This document shows, in pieces, positions 33,504 to 47,856 of a DNA stretch of 64,000 nucleotides. A program made the position numbers and the translations under genes. How positions within the stretch are numbered: position 1 is the first letter of the stretch; every line of letters starts with the position of its first letter. Below the pieces are notes generated by a model. The model searched no databases. It was not told where the DNA came from and was given only the letters and a program-made list of their open reading frames with translations. Origin of the DNA: Bolinopsis microptera. Its lineage: Eukaryota > Ctenophora > Tentaculata > Lobata > Bolinopsidae. The stretch covers positions 7,729,726-7,793,725 of the forward strand of contig NC_087074.1 in NCBI RefSeq assembly GCF_026151205.1, written 5' to 3'.

Positions 33504-35001
33504 TTAACTCATTTATACCGTGGACAAAGTTGGACTTATCAGTTCAGGATTATTGGCGGTTACAGCGACGTTTTGCTTTTACAACAAAGAATGTTCATAA
33601 TTCATGCTGCTTGTTAATGCAGTGCATATCTATTTTTCTATTTTCGTTTCTTTACTACTGTTGCATGCTTATTAAATTTAAAAACCAATTCATTTGCAAA
33701 TATATCACTTGATAAAGCTGTTATGCTGAGCTATATCCACTGCATCACTGACATTAAACTTGCATGATATTATATAAGATAATAAAGTTGATCACGTGTA
33801 CAAAATAAAACGATAAGAAGGTATCTAGGGTTAATCCTAGCAGTATTTTAGGTATTTTATATGTGCATGAGGGCAAGTTAAGACAATGGTATTACAGTTT
33901 CTCACTGTAGTATGTTGTCGTTCTGTTCTAAAAACGTTGCTTCATAACCATGTAAATTGTAACATTTCCAAAATGTAGACAAGCTGTCATAGCGACTTTA
34001 AATTACTTATTATCATTCAGGGTAAAACGGGTAATGCAAGTCGGTCCCCAACCAAGTCTGTCTCTCCCGACAAAGGGGGTAAGAAAGATGCAAAGAAAGG
34101 AGGTAAAAAGTCCCCTGTCAAAAAAGAAGGTGGAACTAACATCGATCCTGAGGCAGAAGTCGCAAGAGGGAAGTGTCCTTTGAAAAAAAGGGGAGAGGAG
34201 AAAGAAGAACCTGCCAAAATCAGTGAGTTTGAGCGGCTTATTTTTTGGTGATTCATGTTACACTCCTTGAGTGATGCTAACTACATTTTCTCAATTGCTC
34301 GTCTCGATTTTGGCTTTTTAAAAAACAAAAATACATCGAATTATACGTTTTCTGATAGTTCACTATTTTACTCTCTCAGACGATTATCCAGAATTTAGTC
34401 CTGACCTTTTTGTACTTTGTGTTGGGTTTGAGCAAGCTGATTTCATGGCAGAGTGCCACAAAGCTAACCTTCCAATCACCTCCCTTCTCAAATCATCTTC
34501 TCTGACATACTCGTCTGACTTCTCTTGGATGGAACACATCTCATCTTTTAATATGGGATCGAAGGTAGTCTTTAAGCATGCTCCATAAAATGAACAGAAT
34601 TTTACTTCTAAAATCGCATGATTAAATTTATCTATATAATCAATAGTGATTATAACTATAGTATGTTATACAATAAATGCATCAGTTCAGCATGTTGAAA
34701 ATTGTGTTTAACAATAAATAACGTGATTGTACTAACTTACCCGGGAGACTCATGCTAATACCATAGTTTCGTCGTGTCCAGGTGGTGTTACCAGACGATA
34801 ATGAAGGTCCAGAAGTTGAGGCGCGGGTAGATGCTCACCAGGAACTGATTGATAAGTTCTGGGAAGACATTGCTGAACAAGCTACCGAGGTCCCCCTGCC
34901 AGCTCATTTGGTGGATGTTGGGTTCGAAAAGATGTCCCTACCTAAATTGGAAGTGGATGCTGAAATTAAGAAAGACAACGAGAGAATGGTGAATTTACTG
35001 A

Positions 35002-35305
35002 TTATCTTATCTTATCTTATCTTATCTTATCTTATCTTATCTTATCTTATCTTATCTTATCTTATCTTATCTTATCTTATCTTATCTTATCTTATCTTAT
35101 CTTATCTTATCTTATCTTATCTTATCTTATCTTATCTTATCTTATCTTATCTTATCTTATCTTATCTTATCTTATCTTATCTTAACTTATCTTATCTTAT
35201 CTTATCTTATCTTATCTTATCTTATCTTATCTTATCTTATCTTATCTTATCTTATATTATCTTATCTTATCTTATCTTATCTTATCTTATCTTATCTTAT
35301 CTTAT

Positions 35306-35337
<32 letters not shown>

Positions 35338-35427
35338 TATCTTATCTTATCTTATCTTATCTTATCTTATCTTATCTTATCTTATCTTATCTTATCTTAT
35401 CTTATCTTATCTTAACTTATCTTATCT

Positions 35428-35458
<31 letters not shown>

Positions 35459-35477
35459 TTATCTTATCTTATCTTAT

Positions 35478-35509
<32 letters not shown>

Positions 35510-35553
35510 TATCTTATCTTATCTTATCTTATCTTATCTTATCTTATCTTATC
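35002..35553. repeat. (TATCT)n microsatellite, ~110 units (left copy)
   Basis: Pentamer array in SPAG17 intron 7, starting about 13 bp after the exon 7 donor. Rare variant units (TAACT, TATAT, TATCC) mark positions. The long LILSY-repeat open frame here is a by-product of the array. Confidence 0.97.
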
Positions 35554-36249
35554 TTCCTTTTATGTTCATTATCAATTTCCAGAACCACGTTGGTTCATTT
35601 ATTGATTTGCTGGTTTACACATTGCTTATCTCAGGAGAAGTTATTACTGGCGCTTTATCAACGAGTTGCTAATAAGATCTATTCGATTCAATCCTCCCTA
35701 TGTCAATTTAAACAGTACTACAAAGGTTTGTTCTTTACGTTTTAAATGCTGTGAGTGACCCTGTAAATACATCTGTACTGTTTCTAAATCCATGTATGAC
35801 AATAGATGACATGTCTGGTGGCAAGTTTGGAAACTTAAAGATCCTGAAATGCATGGTAAATTAAATTTGTTATTAAATTCAGTTTCACTTTCAACCAGGT
35901 ATGGACATGGTTGAGGTAGCGGACCTAACTGAACGAACAGAGGATGGTGAACTACTGCACCCCCTAGATATGAGATACTACAACAAGATAATATCTCTAC
36001 TTCCCTACGAGAGTGTTTCTCACGTGTCTGTCCTTAATTGTATGCTAGAGCAGGTAAATACTAGAGCAAGATTCGCTTTATAGTCTGTATAGTGTATGCT
36101 GTATAATTATGCGCGTATTTTGGAACATTTCGTAAGTATTTAAAACTTGGAATCAAGTGAGCCATCTTCAGAAACGTCCTAATACATAATTTTGAAGGTA
36201 TGTGAAGATCAGCAGCCGAAAAAGGAAGAACTGAAAGAAATTGGAGAGG

Positions 36250-38840
36250 AATGAGGAGCTGATGACGGTGCCAGAGCGGGGTGTCCTGGAATTACCATTC
36301 ACCTTCAGACCTTTGGACATGGTTCAGGCTTCTGCGTATATTGTAGTGGAGGTAGTTGAGGAAGGATCCAAAGTGGACGGTGTTAAATGGCAATTCCCTG
36401 TAAAGGGTAAATAGTCTTCTTACTGGTTCTGAATTTTAGTTTCTGCTCTCTAGAATCTACAAAATATCATGTTCAATTGTTTTACTCGTATCACATATTT
36501 GTCTTGACTTGGCGGGCCTTTTTTGCAGGAACGCCAGTTTTCAATGTTAGTAAAGGTTACCAGTTACCGGTAATAAGTTGCAAGTCAAAAGAACGGAAGG
36601 AGTGCTTCATGGAAATAATTCTGGATACGAACTCAGTGAAACCTACACAGAACGTGAAATACACTGAGGCAGCCAGTAAGTGTTTGGCATCTGGGTAATT
36701 TTTCTTAGTTTAACATAATTTGTAGATCTGGGAGACATCAAGATATTCTGTACTAAAAATGTTTGGAAAACAACTTTTTATAAAACAGTTAAAACTTACA
36801 ATAATGCTCCCTAAACTTTAGTAAGCGATAGACCGAGTGAGCTAAAAGAAGGATGGAAGAAGAAGGAATCCGAACAAGAGTTCACTTTCTCAGTAGACGA
36901 GACAAATCTGCTTTCTTTACAACACTGTTCTTCTTCTCACATATCTCCTCCTGGCCTCAGTCTCATTACCTTTACTCTAGTCTTCGCTCCCGGCAAACCC
37001 ATCAAGTAAAGAATTCTTATGTTCTTATTTCAGTTACTTCAGATTAGATTTTATATAAATATCGTAGTCTAAAACAACGAATTAAATCAGCTTGACTTTA
37101 TCAATGACTCAGCTTAGCCGATTAATACTGAAAACTAACAATTATCTCCCTACCAGGAAGACAGTAAAGTTAACAGTGGACAGTAAAAATGGAGGTCGGT
37201 GGATCTACCCGTTCACAATCCACTCTACCTCAGCCGAACCTGACGACAGTATCGTGATTAGAGCTTCAGGTCTGCACAAGGACTCTGTCGTGGGCATCAG
37301 ACTCAACAGCCTTGATAGGTATGAGGGTTTTAAACTTGGTCAGGATATTTTTTTCCCTGCTCTTGCCGAAGGCAAAAAGATCGTAGGGAATAAGTAATCG
37401 GGTTTGGATATATGAGCTATCCCGATGGACCTGCGGTGACGACAAAAGTCTGCTCCTTCGCAATATAGACCACTCCCCTATAATTATGAGTATAGGAAGC
37501 GTCTGTTATGCTGCGCGCGACGCTCGGCATGTGTTAGTTAATTGCAGTATCCAACGCGAATTTCAATTGTCAAACGATGCCGTTCAAATTAAATTAGCCC
37601 AAAATTTGTGCGCGGCGTACTAAATATTCTATATAGTACATGCAATCCTGCACGCGCGCAATGACAAATTACGATGAAAATATTGCAACTTTGTAACAAC
37701 AAAATAATCCAATATCTAATTTTTTTTCCCTACTCTTGCCGAAGGCAAAAAGATCGTAGGGAATAAGTAATCGGGTTTGGATATATGAGGTGGCCCGATG
37801 GACCTGCGATGATGACAAAAGTCTGCTCCTTCGAAATATAGACCACTCCCCTATAATTAAGTGTATAGGAAGCGTCTGTTATGCTGCGCTCGACGCTAGC
37901 CATGTGTTAATTAATTACAGTGAAATTCCTCCTTCGCAAAGTTATTTTCCGCTATTTTCTGGATTTATTTATTGTTGATGCGCGGCGCTGCATTGGTCAA
38001 ATAAATCGTCAATTTATACCATGCACGAATCACACTCATTTATAAAAAACATAGTATGTAAATATGATGCACTTTTTTCCAGTCACACTTTTCACTCAAA
38101 AGAATTAATGGTACAAGTACATCGTAGGGAAAATTGATCGTGCGTGGTTTCACCGCGGCGAAATTCTTGTTTTATTTATTTTGTTGTTATGATTATGTTT
38201 TAATTGAGATTTAGAATAATTCCAATATTTTTAAAACACTATAAACCACCCAAACTAACTCCAACTTTGACCCCCAGTTCCAGTATCTCGTACGAAGCAT
38301 ATCTAGATAAGGGATCAGATCCTGATTTCAGGGTCTATCCTCCGACAGGACAGCTTCTGCCTCTGGGAACTGAGGGAACTCTTATTTGTGTCGCTTATAA
38401 ACCCACCCTTTACGGAAAAACTCACAACGCCAAACTTATTGTTCAGGTGGGGAACGGAAGCATTATTAAAACAGCAACTTTCTTAATTATTACATTGTTA
38501 TGTAGTCGCTTTACTTTAGTCCTCGCGCCGGAGTAAATTCAAACTCACCATTTTAACTTCCAACATAGCTTTTATCTTGTCTGTTATGCCTCTCCATTTG
38601 TTTCGACGCGGCACTAATTCAAACTGTAATACAGTAGATAGTGATACTGAAAATTATGAGCGGTAATAATTTCAGACTCCGACAAACCAGTGGTCGTACG
38701 TGATCCAGGGACAAAGTCCGGCTTTTAGTGTGCCAGTTGGAGTGACCACCACCCCTAGCAGGCTACCAAAGCCCTCTCCAGGTGTCAAGAAGAACTTTAT
38801 CAGACAAAATATGCGGGTCCTTGCTCAGAATACTCCGTGA
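36250..38840 (+). pseudogene. CFAP47: CFAP47 3' fragment (part of exon 42 to exon 47), without a promoter
   Basis: Copies of CFAP47 exons at 36249-36406, 36529-36675, 36822-37005, 37157-37318, 38278-38446 and 38676-38840, unchanged as far as I can see, including splice sites and stop. It lacks all upstream exons and sits downstream of the SPAG17 fragment. It could be reached only by transcription running on from that fragment, in which frame it is closed by the joint stop. Confidence 0.85.
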
Positions 38841-39508
38841 ACAATGTTGTGAACAATGTTGTGAACAATGTGCCTTCGGGCTGAGAGGAGCGTGTTTTTA
38901 GACTTTTCGTACAGACACTGATATTGAGATGATTATTCAGAGTAAAAAGAGTTCAAAATTATATGTAAATACATTTTGTAACATAGATTGTAAGTGTCAT
39001 TAATGTGTGGATATTTTCTGAAATTTTCTGTAGTTTCTCGTTTATTTTATGAGATCAGTTATGGGTTACTGTATGAACAATGAAAGACAGTAAAAATGAT
39101 AGTATCTACCATTCTCACCAACTTATTGTTATGTTGATATTAAAGACCATCTTAATTTGAGTTTATCATTTGTTTACAGAAAAGTAGTCCTATGTAATAC
39201 TGTACCCTTTCTAATGTTTAAACCACACCAAAATTTCTGAAAATGTCTAAATTATTCCAATTTATGTTTCTCCTTGGGAGGGGAGGCTTTGATGATACTC
39301 TGGCGGCATTTCAAGCGCTTAATCATTTTACACTAGGTCCGTAAATGAAAAGACCCGATTTCCGTTTCGTTTTATTGAAATTGGAATATGAAACATACTA
39401 ACTGATAACAGAATATAATATCAATAAGAAATAATCATACACAAATCAGAGTCCATACTTAACCCTAAAACTGCCAAACATTAGTTCATAGTGTTGAGCC
39501 GTATAGTA

Positions 39509-39656
39509 CATACATATTAAATTACACTGAATCGAGCTTACACAGTGTAATTTCCTCCAGTCTGCGCCGCGCGCCTATATAAACGTACGTTACGCGGCGC
39601 AGACTGGAGGAAATTACACTGTGTAAGCTCGATTCAGTGTAATTTAATATGTATGT
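39509..39656. mobile_element. Perfect 61-bp inverted repeat, right duplication copy
   Basis: Same palindrome as 27010-27157, carried along by the 12.5 kb duplication. Confidence 0.85.
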
Positions 39657-41998
39657 ATGTACTACGGCTTTAAGGCCACAGGGCCGGGGGGTCCGAGGCC
39701 ACAACTTTTTTCCCCAGTTGGCAGATTGCTCTAACCAGAGCCCTCTCACTTGCAGTAGCGCGCGTCACGCAGTACGCGTATACACATGGCTATGTGAAGT
39801 TGGCAGACCACGTGTACGTACTACCTGACGCTCGCATGCACTAACCTTAGCCCACGAAGGACTATCTCGATCATAGTGCAAAGAAACTGCTGCTCACTGC
39901 TGCTTGACCATTGTTAATGATCTGGCCCGAAAAGAAAGCGGTGCGCGCTACTTCGAAGAAATTTAGACGAGTAACATCCCTCAAACTGCTGCTCACTGCT
40001 GCTGTCGCGCGCACGCCCATAGCAGCAGTGAGCTTCATATCACCTAACCATGTGCTTTCGCGCCGCTGCGGGCGCGCTTGTTTCAGCGTGCGCTACTGCA
40101 AGCGCAAGGGCTTTGGATAGAGCAAGCAGTGAGTTAATTGACGATGTCAATTCATGGCAGCTCGGCGCGGCACAGTAGCGCATCTCGCCGATCTAGCCAG
40201 CTGTGAGAAGCCTTATTGAGTGCGCGGCGCGGCACAGTAACGCATCGCGCTACAAGCAGTGAGCAGCAGTTAGTAGAGCTCGAAAAATTGAGGTTAACAA
40301 TTGCTTATTTAATCAGTTAACCTCACAAATAACTGCGGTTCTTATTTATAACATTTTGTTGCTCTCATCTTAAGGGGTCGTTCACATATTAATTCACATT
40401 ATATTACGTAATCAGCTGAGTAGAGGGGAGTTTCCGAATGATTACGCTAGTGTAATTTTGATACGTAATAGTCATGTGTAAAACTAATTTCGGAGGGGGG
40501 TAAAAATGTTCCTTGTAGCGCGATGCATTACTGTGCCAATGAGGCTTCTCACATCGTTAGATCGGCGAAATGCGCTACTGTGCCGCGCCGAGCTGCGATG
40601 AATTTACATCGTTAATTAATACGCGTAGACTTATGGCTAGGTTCGAACGCGCGTACCGTCACGCAGTACGCCTAGACTCATGGCTAGGTAAACTCATTGT
40701 TAACCTCATACCTCACTCCTCAGCTTATATAATAGGAGCAAAATATCAAAAATCGCGATCGCATCGCCAGCTCATATTTAATGTTTCTGTTGAACATGCA
40801 AAACCTAGTTAACAATTAAAATTAACATTTTTGCCAAGTTACAAGGACCCATTATGTAGACGTTGTAAAATTATTGAATATAGATTTCTGCCAAAACCTT
40901 ATTTAAAATTTTCATTTACAATCAAATTACATGTAAACCTTAACGGATGTTATTCTTCGAAGTCTAGTACTAGTAGCATGATGAGCAAGCGCTGCATTTA
41001 TTTTGTATTTTAGGTGATCGAAGAATACTTGATAGACGTTATTGTTATTGTTCAAAAATAATTCAAAAATTAGAAATGATTTGTGGTTGCGAGAAGATGC
41101 GCAGCGCGGCCCAGTAGTGGCAGTGCATTGCACTACAATTAAACCTAAAGCATCCATTTTATATATTTTTGGTCCAGTCAGAGGTTGTATCACGTTGCGA
41201 CCCCCACGGCCGGTCGTTTCCCTATAGTGACGATACAGGGGGAGCCGCGCACTTCGTGCGCGGCGGGTCATACTGCATACAACGTATGACAAGTCAGAGG
41301 CTAGAGGTCAGCCTCGTCAGGTATTATTAAATCTAACCTTAAAAAGCACTTGCTATCCCTCCAAAATCGAGATGACCTAATACATGGTAACTACTTTATA
41401 TTATACCTCAAATTCTAAATCTGTTAATTGACGATGTCAATTCATCTCAGCTCGGCGCGGCACAGTAGCGCATCTCGCTGTGATAAGCCTCATTGAGTGC
41501 GCGGCGCGGCACAGTAACGCGCATCGCGCTACAATAAATCCGGTACGGCTAGCTCTGCACACATGATATCTCTCTATGCCATGAAACATGGCCATTGGCC
41601 TGGCTAACGAACCTTTTAAACTATGATTAAAACCTAAACCTAAACTAAAACTAAACTGGGCTCTCCTATGTCACCAAACTAAACCAATAAGTAATTTTAG
41701 ATTATTATATTTTTTATATTTGTATAACAAGTATATTGACGTAGTGGATGGTTAAGGGGTTTCAAGCACAGGTCACTCTCAAATCCTAAAGATAAGCAGT
41801 TAAGTGCACTTGAAACCTTTTCAAACCTCCCCTGATTTATTTATTATTGATATTGTTTGATTGTGACGTAAAAATAAATATTTGTTTTTTTAAATATTTG
41901 TTTTATAATTAATGTAAATTCATCGCAGCTCGGCGAGGCCCAGTTGCGCATTTCGCCGCGATATAGCTCGAGAAGCATAATTGAGTGCGCGGCGCGGC

Positions 41999-42249
41999 CA
42001 CAGGGGGAGCTGAAACCAGGTTTTCGATCAAACGCTGCCATGTGTAGTCAAACGTCGCCAAAAGTTGCTCTCGTCCAATAAAATCGCTGCATTATGTAAG
42101 CCAAGCTCCGCATATGAATATATGTAATTCAATTATGCATACTGATTTGCAAAATGCAGCGATTTCATTGGACGAGAGCAACTGTTGGCGACGTTTGACT
42201 ACAAATGGCAGCATTTGATCGAAAACCTGGTTTCAGCCCCCCCCCTGTG
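41999..42249. mobile_element. 251-bp foldback MITE (right copy)
   Basis: Same element as 29496-29746, duplicated with its surroundings. Confidence 0.8.
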
Positions 42250-43793
42250 CGGCCCAATCAGAGGATATACTCTGATTTACGTTATTATTCAAATATAATT
42301 CAAAAATTAGCAATGATCGACTTATTAGCCTCAGGTCTGATAATTTTTTTCCTCAATTAGAGAAAACAAATTTTGATTAAACATGTTTAAATTTTTATTG
42401 CATGCTTGGAGGCTGTCATTATAAATAAAAACTAAATGTTAAATGACTCGTTAGCCTCAATTTGCCTTCGACTAAATGTTTCAAAAATTTTTTAACTTTT
42501 ACTAAAAATACTTTGTTTTACTTTTACTAAAAATTCTTTGTTTTACTATTAATCGAAACTCAATTAGTTTAACTATAGATATGTAAAATATCATAATATG
42601 CCTATCTTACAATTTCTTGTAGCGCGATGCACTACTGGGTCGCGCACGCATCAAATAATGCTTCTCGCTTCGGTAGATCGGCGAGATGCACCACTGTGCC
42701 TCACCGAGCTGCGAAGGATTGACATCGTGAATCAAACAATTTCTTCCTGTGACAATCTTCTAAAGTTAAATTGGGAAAAACGTGGTCCATCTCGTGCGAA
42801 CTTTCCTAATGACCAGGGTCAATATTAATAATCCTCTGTCTTTAATGTCAGAAACGTGATCGAGGGTTTAAATTAGGAATAGTCCTGCTTAAAGATAAAT
42901 AATCTTCGTATGATACTTCGTTGGTACATCTGTATAGTAATGTACTGTATATACAATAATACATTATTGTAATATTACTAATGTGACGGTTGAATAATGT
43001 TTTTGTAAAGTATCTCTACTCTTGACTCTGTATACCTTACGAGACATATTTATGTTCGACATAATTCCAGTGACCTATATGATTCGGGAACGAAAATATG
43101 GGAAATTAAATCATGGTATTTGGGGATTTTTTTCCATCTCCTTATTTTACAAAAATGAAACCCAATATTTGAAAAAGTTAAATGCACAAATCTTCTCCGA
43201 TCAGCTGTTTCAACTTTAATCTTGTAAACGATTTCTACATAGCCTTTGAAAGTTAGCCTCAACTTAACTTATAATGCTCTAGAGGGTATAGGAGACCGAC
43301 AGTGTTTGTTATCTTCCACTAATCGCAAAATACGTGAAGAATAATTTGGGGAAAATAATGATGGTGACCTAAATTTTGGTAGTCCGAAAATATGGTGTTT
43401 TTTTTCGAAAAACCACAGACTTTCGTACCATTTAAATATGTCTCGTAGGGTTGTAGGAACAGTCTTCGGGAGTTGCTGTACTACACCACCATTCACATAC
43501 TTAATTTTATCAAGAATGTAAACTTAATATCTCTGCTTTGGCTAATATGATAGAGTGATGGAACCAAAGTCTATAAAAATCAGACTTGCAAAATCTTCAG
43601 TTAGAATGATTTGCCCCAAGAACATCCACATTCATGTCTAAAAGTTTTGATTTGAATTTACATTTCACTTGTTAGCTGCTAGCATATTATTCCAGGCACC
43701 CACAGTTAGAAATATATCATTTAAACTAGACTAACTATTGTGGGACAATTAAAGCCTATGTAATTTTTTGAAGGATTTACATGCTCCTCTAAA

Positions 43794-46700
43794 ATGCCCA
43801 AAGGAAAGCCCAAGACTCCCACTAATCCAGCACCAAGTAATACTGGTGCTTGGGAAGCCAGTCTAGCATCCACTCTTATCAACAATGTGAGTTGATGATG
43901 TTTATATTTTAGTAGTATAGTGTATGTTTCTATTCTATCTTATTTAATTTTTATTTCAAGTTTTGTAACAATATTTATTATGACGTGTGATGATGTTTGT
44001 GTCATTATTATTTGATTTGATTTTAATTTCATCATACAGATTGAAATTTTAACTCAATGACTAGATTAGGTGATAGATCATTATCACCCTTACAGTTGTA
44101 TTATTATAACTTGGAATTGTATAAAGAAATATTAAATTTAGTATTGTAACTATATAACATTTTTCAGGACGAACTTAAGACGAGTGTTTATCTCATATCG
44201 CCTGACAAGGTTGAAGACAAACTACAATTACAAATCCTGGGATCAGCTGTAGAGACAAATGTTCGACAGAGATTTGTGTATATTGAGAAGGACAGTCTTG
44301 TTGCGCAGGTATTTATGTTAGAATACCTTTGTTGTACTGTAGAATCCATGTTTTTTTAATTTGTTTTTTTAAATGCATAAGAAATGTTTGCAAGATTAGA
44401 AAATATTTCAGGGAAAAGAGCATGGCAAAGGTAAAGATAGTGGATCAAAAACATCTTTCCCAGAAATATTTGCCATGCTTAAATCGGCAGATGAGCTCCT
44501 GCCTTCAGCAGTCTTGGCAAAGTTGCTTAAAGTAAAAATTTTGGAGTACAGAGACGAAGAACTGAACAGAAGAGAGGAACTTCAGCAGGTACACTGAATA
44601 TTATAATCATCCTACTTTCTGTGTTTTGAAGCAAATAATGTGTTGACTTTATTTCCTCATCAAGTTATCTCAACTAACTCCCAGGCAGAGCTTCAAAAAA
44701 CGAAAAAGGCTAAGGGGGTTAAAGGGAAGGCCAAGGTATTCATCATGCAATGTGCATGGGCTTAAATGAAGAGTTTTTAACGACTCCAATATGGTTATTG
44801 CAGTTAAACTTGTGCTGGAATGAATCGTTAGAAGTGTTTATTAGTCAACACATTTGATTTAATTGGATAATTCGTCTTAAGGAGCTGTTATCACATTACT
44901 TAGTGTCAAAATGTACCCTAGCATCAATTTTTTTATTGAAATCTTTCAATTATTATCATCAGAATTTATTACAATATCAATGTTGTATAGAATTTCTAAA
45001 AATGGACTAGAGAAACCAAAAAATGCCTTGACAAGTGTACAGCGATGATAACAATCAGGGGACACCAATACACCCAAATAACCAAACAAAAGGCCTCGAG
45101 AGACCTGATGAAAAGTCGAGCAATTACATTGGGCCCCAAGTGCAGAAGGAGAAAAATGGGCAAATAATATGAGCTGTGAACTTAGGAGGCATTTCTAGGT
45201 TTTTAAGAATAATTGCCACAACCCAAAAATTCTCAATAACAATTGGCTGATTTGTAATATTTCCAATGGAATGAAGTTTTAAGGGGGCCGGGGGGGTCTT
45301 CATCAAAATTATCTCGGAATTGACTTTATAGTTGTTTCTGGTAGAGGGGAGTGATATCTACCAGCTGCTTTTGGTCCCATGGAAAAATATTGTTCCTAGC
45401 CGAAATTATCGCCGGTCTAAGGTCAGCGCTTATGTGTAATTGTATTGCGCGAGCGATTTTCAATCGCAAATTCTGAAAATCGAGTCTAAAAATCTATCTT
45501 CTCCTACATTTTTTGAGCAATCACCCTGAAACTTTCAGGATATGTTCTAGAGACCATTTAGAAGATTTGATCGAGCCAAAATTTTGAGATAGGCCTTTAA
45601 AAATTTTTTATTCAATTTTGAAAATCTTGGACCTCGTTTTTTTACGATTTTTTCAGGTCCAAGATTTTCAAAATTGAATAAAAAATGTTTAAAGGCCTAT
45701 CTCAAAATTTTGGCTCGATCAAATCTTCTAAATGGTCCTTAGAACATATCCTGAAAGTTTCAGGGTGATTGCTCAAAAAATGTAGGAGAAGATAGATTTT
45801 TAGACTCGATTTTCAGAATTTGTGATTGAAAATCGCTCGCGCAATACAAATACACATAAGCGCTGACCTTAGACCGGCAATAATTTCGGCTAGGAACAAT
45901 ATTTTTCCATGAGACCAAAAGCAGCTGGTAGATATCACTCCCTTCTACCAGAAACAACTATAAAGTCAATTTCGAGAGAATTTTGATGAAGACCCCCCCG
46001 GCCCCCTTAACTCATTTATACCGTGGACAAAGTTGGACTTATCAGTTCAGGATTATTGGCGGTTACAGCGACGTTTTGCTTTTACAACAAAGAATGTTCA
46101 TAATTCATGCTGCTTGTTAATGCAGTGCATATCTATTTTTCTATTTTCGTTTCTTTACTACTGTTGCATGCTTATTAAATTTAAAAACCAATTCATTTGC
46201 AAATATATCACTTGATAAAGCTGTTATGCTGAGCTATATCCACTGCATCACTGACATTAAACTTGCATGATATTATATAAGATAATAAAGTTGATCACGT
46301 GTACAAAATAAAACGATAAGAAGGTATCTAGGGTTAATCCTAGCAGTATTTTAGGTATTTTATATGTGCATGAGGGCAAGTTAAGACAATGGTATTACAG
46401 TTTCTCACTGTAGTATGTTGTCGTTCTGTTCTAAAAACGTTGCTTCATAACCATGTAAATTGTAACATTTCCAAAATGTAGACAAGCTGTCATAGCGACT
46501 TTAAATTACTTATTATCATTCAGGGTAAAACGGGTAATGCAAGTCGGTCCCCAACCAAGTCTGTCTCTCCCGACAAAGGGGGTAAGAAAGATGCAAAGAA
46601 AGGAGGTAAAAAGTCCCCTGTCAAAAAAGAAGGTGGAACTAACATCGATCCTGAGGCAGAAGTCGCAAGAGGGAAGTGTCCTTTGAAAAAAAGGGGAGAG

Positions 46701-47788
46701 GAGAAAGAAGAACCTGCCAAAATCAGTGAGTTTGAGCGGCTTATTTTTTGGTGATTCATGTTACACTCCTTGAGTGATGCTAACTACATTTTCTCAATTG
46801 CTCGTCTCGATTTTGGCTTTTTAAAAAACAAAAATACATCGAATTATACGTTTTCTGATAGTTCACTATTTTACTCTCTCAGACGATTATCCAGAATTTA
46901 GTCCTGACCTTTTTGTACTTTGTGTTGGGTTTGAGCAAGCTGATTTCATGGCAGAGTGCCACAAAGCTAACCTTCCAATCACCTCCCTTCTCAAATCATC
47001 TTCTCTGACATACTCGTCTGACTTCTCTTGGATGGAACACATCTCATCTTTTAATATGGGATCGAAGGTAGTCTTTAAGCATGCTCCATAAAATGAACAG
47101 AATTTTACTTCTAAAATCGCATGATTAAATTTATCTATATAATCAATAGTGATTATAACTATAGTATGTTATACAATAAATGCATCAGTTCAGCATGTTG
47201 AAAATTGTGTTTAACAATAAATAACGTGATTGTACTAACTTACCCGGGAGACTCATGCTAATACCATAGTTTCGTCGTGTCCAGGTGGTGTTACCAGACG
47301 ATAATGAAGGTCCAGAAGTTGAGGCGCGGGTAGATGCTCACCAGGAACTGATTGATAAGTTCTGGGAAGACATTGCTGAACAAGCTACCGAGGTCCCCCT
47401 GCCAGCTCATTTGGTGGATGTTGGGTTCGAAAAGATGTCCCTACCTAAATTGGAAGTGGATGCTGAAATTAAGAAAGACAACGAGAGAATGGTGAATTTA
47501 CTGATTATCTTATCTTATCTTATCTTATCTTATCTTATCTTATCTTATCTTATCTTATCTTATCTTATCTTATCTTATCTTATCTTATCTTATCTTATCT
47601 TATCTTATCTTATCTTATCTTATCTTATCTTATCTTATCTTATCTTATCTTATCTTATCTTAACTTATCTTATCTTATCTTATCTTATCTTATCTTATCT
47701 TATCTTATCTTATCTTATCTTATCTTATCTTATCTTATCTTATATTATCTTATCTTATCTTATCTTATCTTATCTTATCTTATCTTAT

Positions 47789-47820
<32 letters not shown>

Positions 47821-47825
47821 TATCT

Positions 47826-47856
<31 letters not shown>

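Larger units (their letters stand above)
23750..36250 (+). repeat. Tandem duplication, left copy (12.5 kb)
   Basis: From inside CFAP47 exon 42 to inside SPAG17 exon 10. It matches 36249-48555 at a constant offset (12,499, then 12,503 after a 4-bp difference near 28.7 kb, then 12,305 after the TATCT array). It contains the working 3' end of CFAP47, the spacer and a 5' fragment of SPAG17. Confidence 0.97.
31291..36254 (+). pseudogene. SPAG17: SPAG17 5' fragment (exons 1-9 plus part of exon 10), cut by the duplication joint
   Basis: Exons 31291-31383, 31665-31805, 31909-32085, 32182-32232, 34021-34222, 34380-34564, 34782-34988, 35635-35725, 35899-36053, then 36198 onward. All frames are open through 434 residues. 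Exon 10 reads 17 SPAG17 codons, meets the joint at 36250 and stops at TGA 36252-36254, giving about 452 residues. The fused exon then continues with CFAP47 exon 42 sequence in another frame to that exon's donor at 36407. The promoter region and start are identical to those of the complete copy, so it may be transcribed; with a stop inside an internal exon, nonsense-mediated decay would be expected. The complete gene starts at 43794. Confidence 0.85.
38841..43793. other. CFAP47-SPAG17 spacer (right copy), promoter side of the complete SPAG17
   Basis: Copy of the left spacer with the same palindromes and GC-rich repeats (near 40136, 40513, 41425, 41914 and 42615). The promoter of the complete SPAG17 must lie here; none is clear by eye. 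Confidence 0.6.

Noticed and set aside
34782-35672. 296-residue open frame with LILSY repeats (also 47285-47977)
   Set aside because: SPAG17 exon 7 followed by the TATCT microsatellite, open only because the pentamer lacks stops in that frame.
31291-36254. A second functional SPAG17 gene
   Set aside because: It ends at the duplication joint after about a quarter of the protein.
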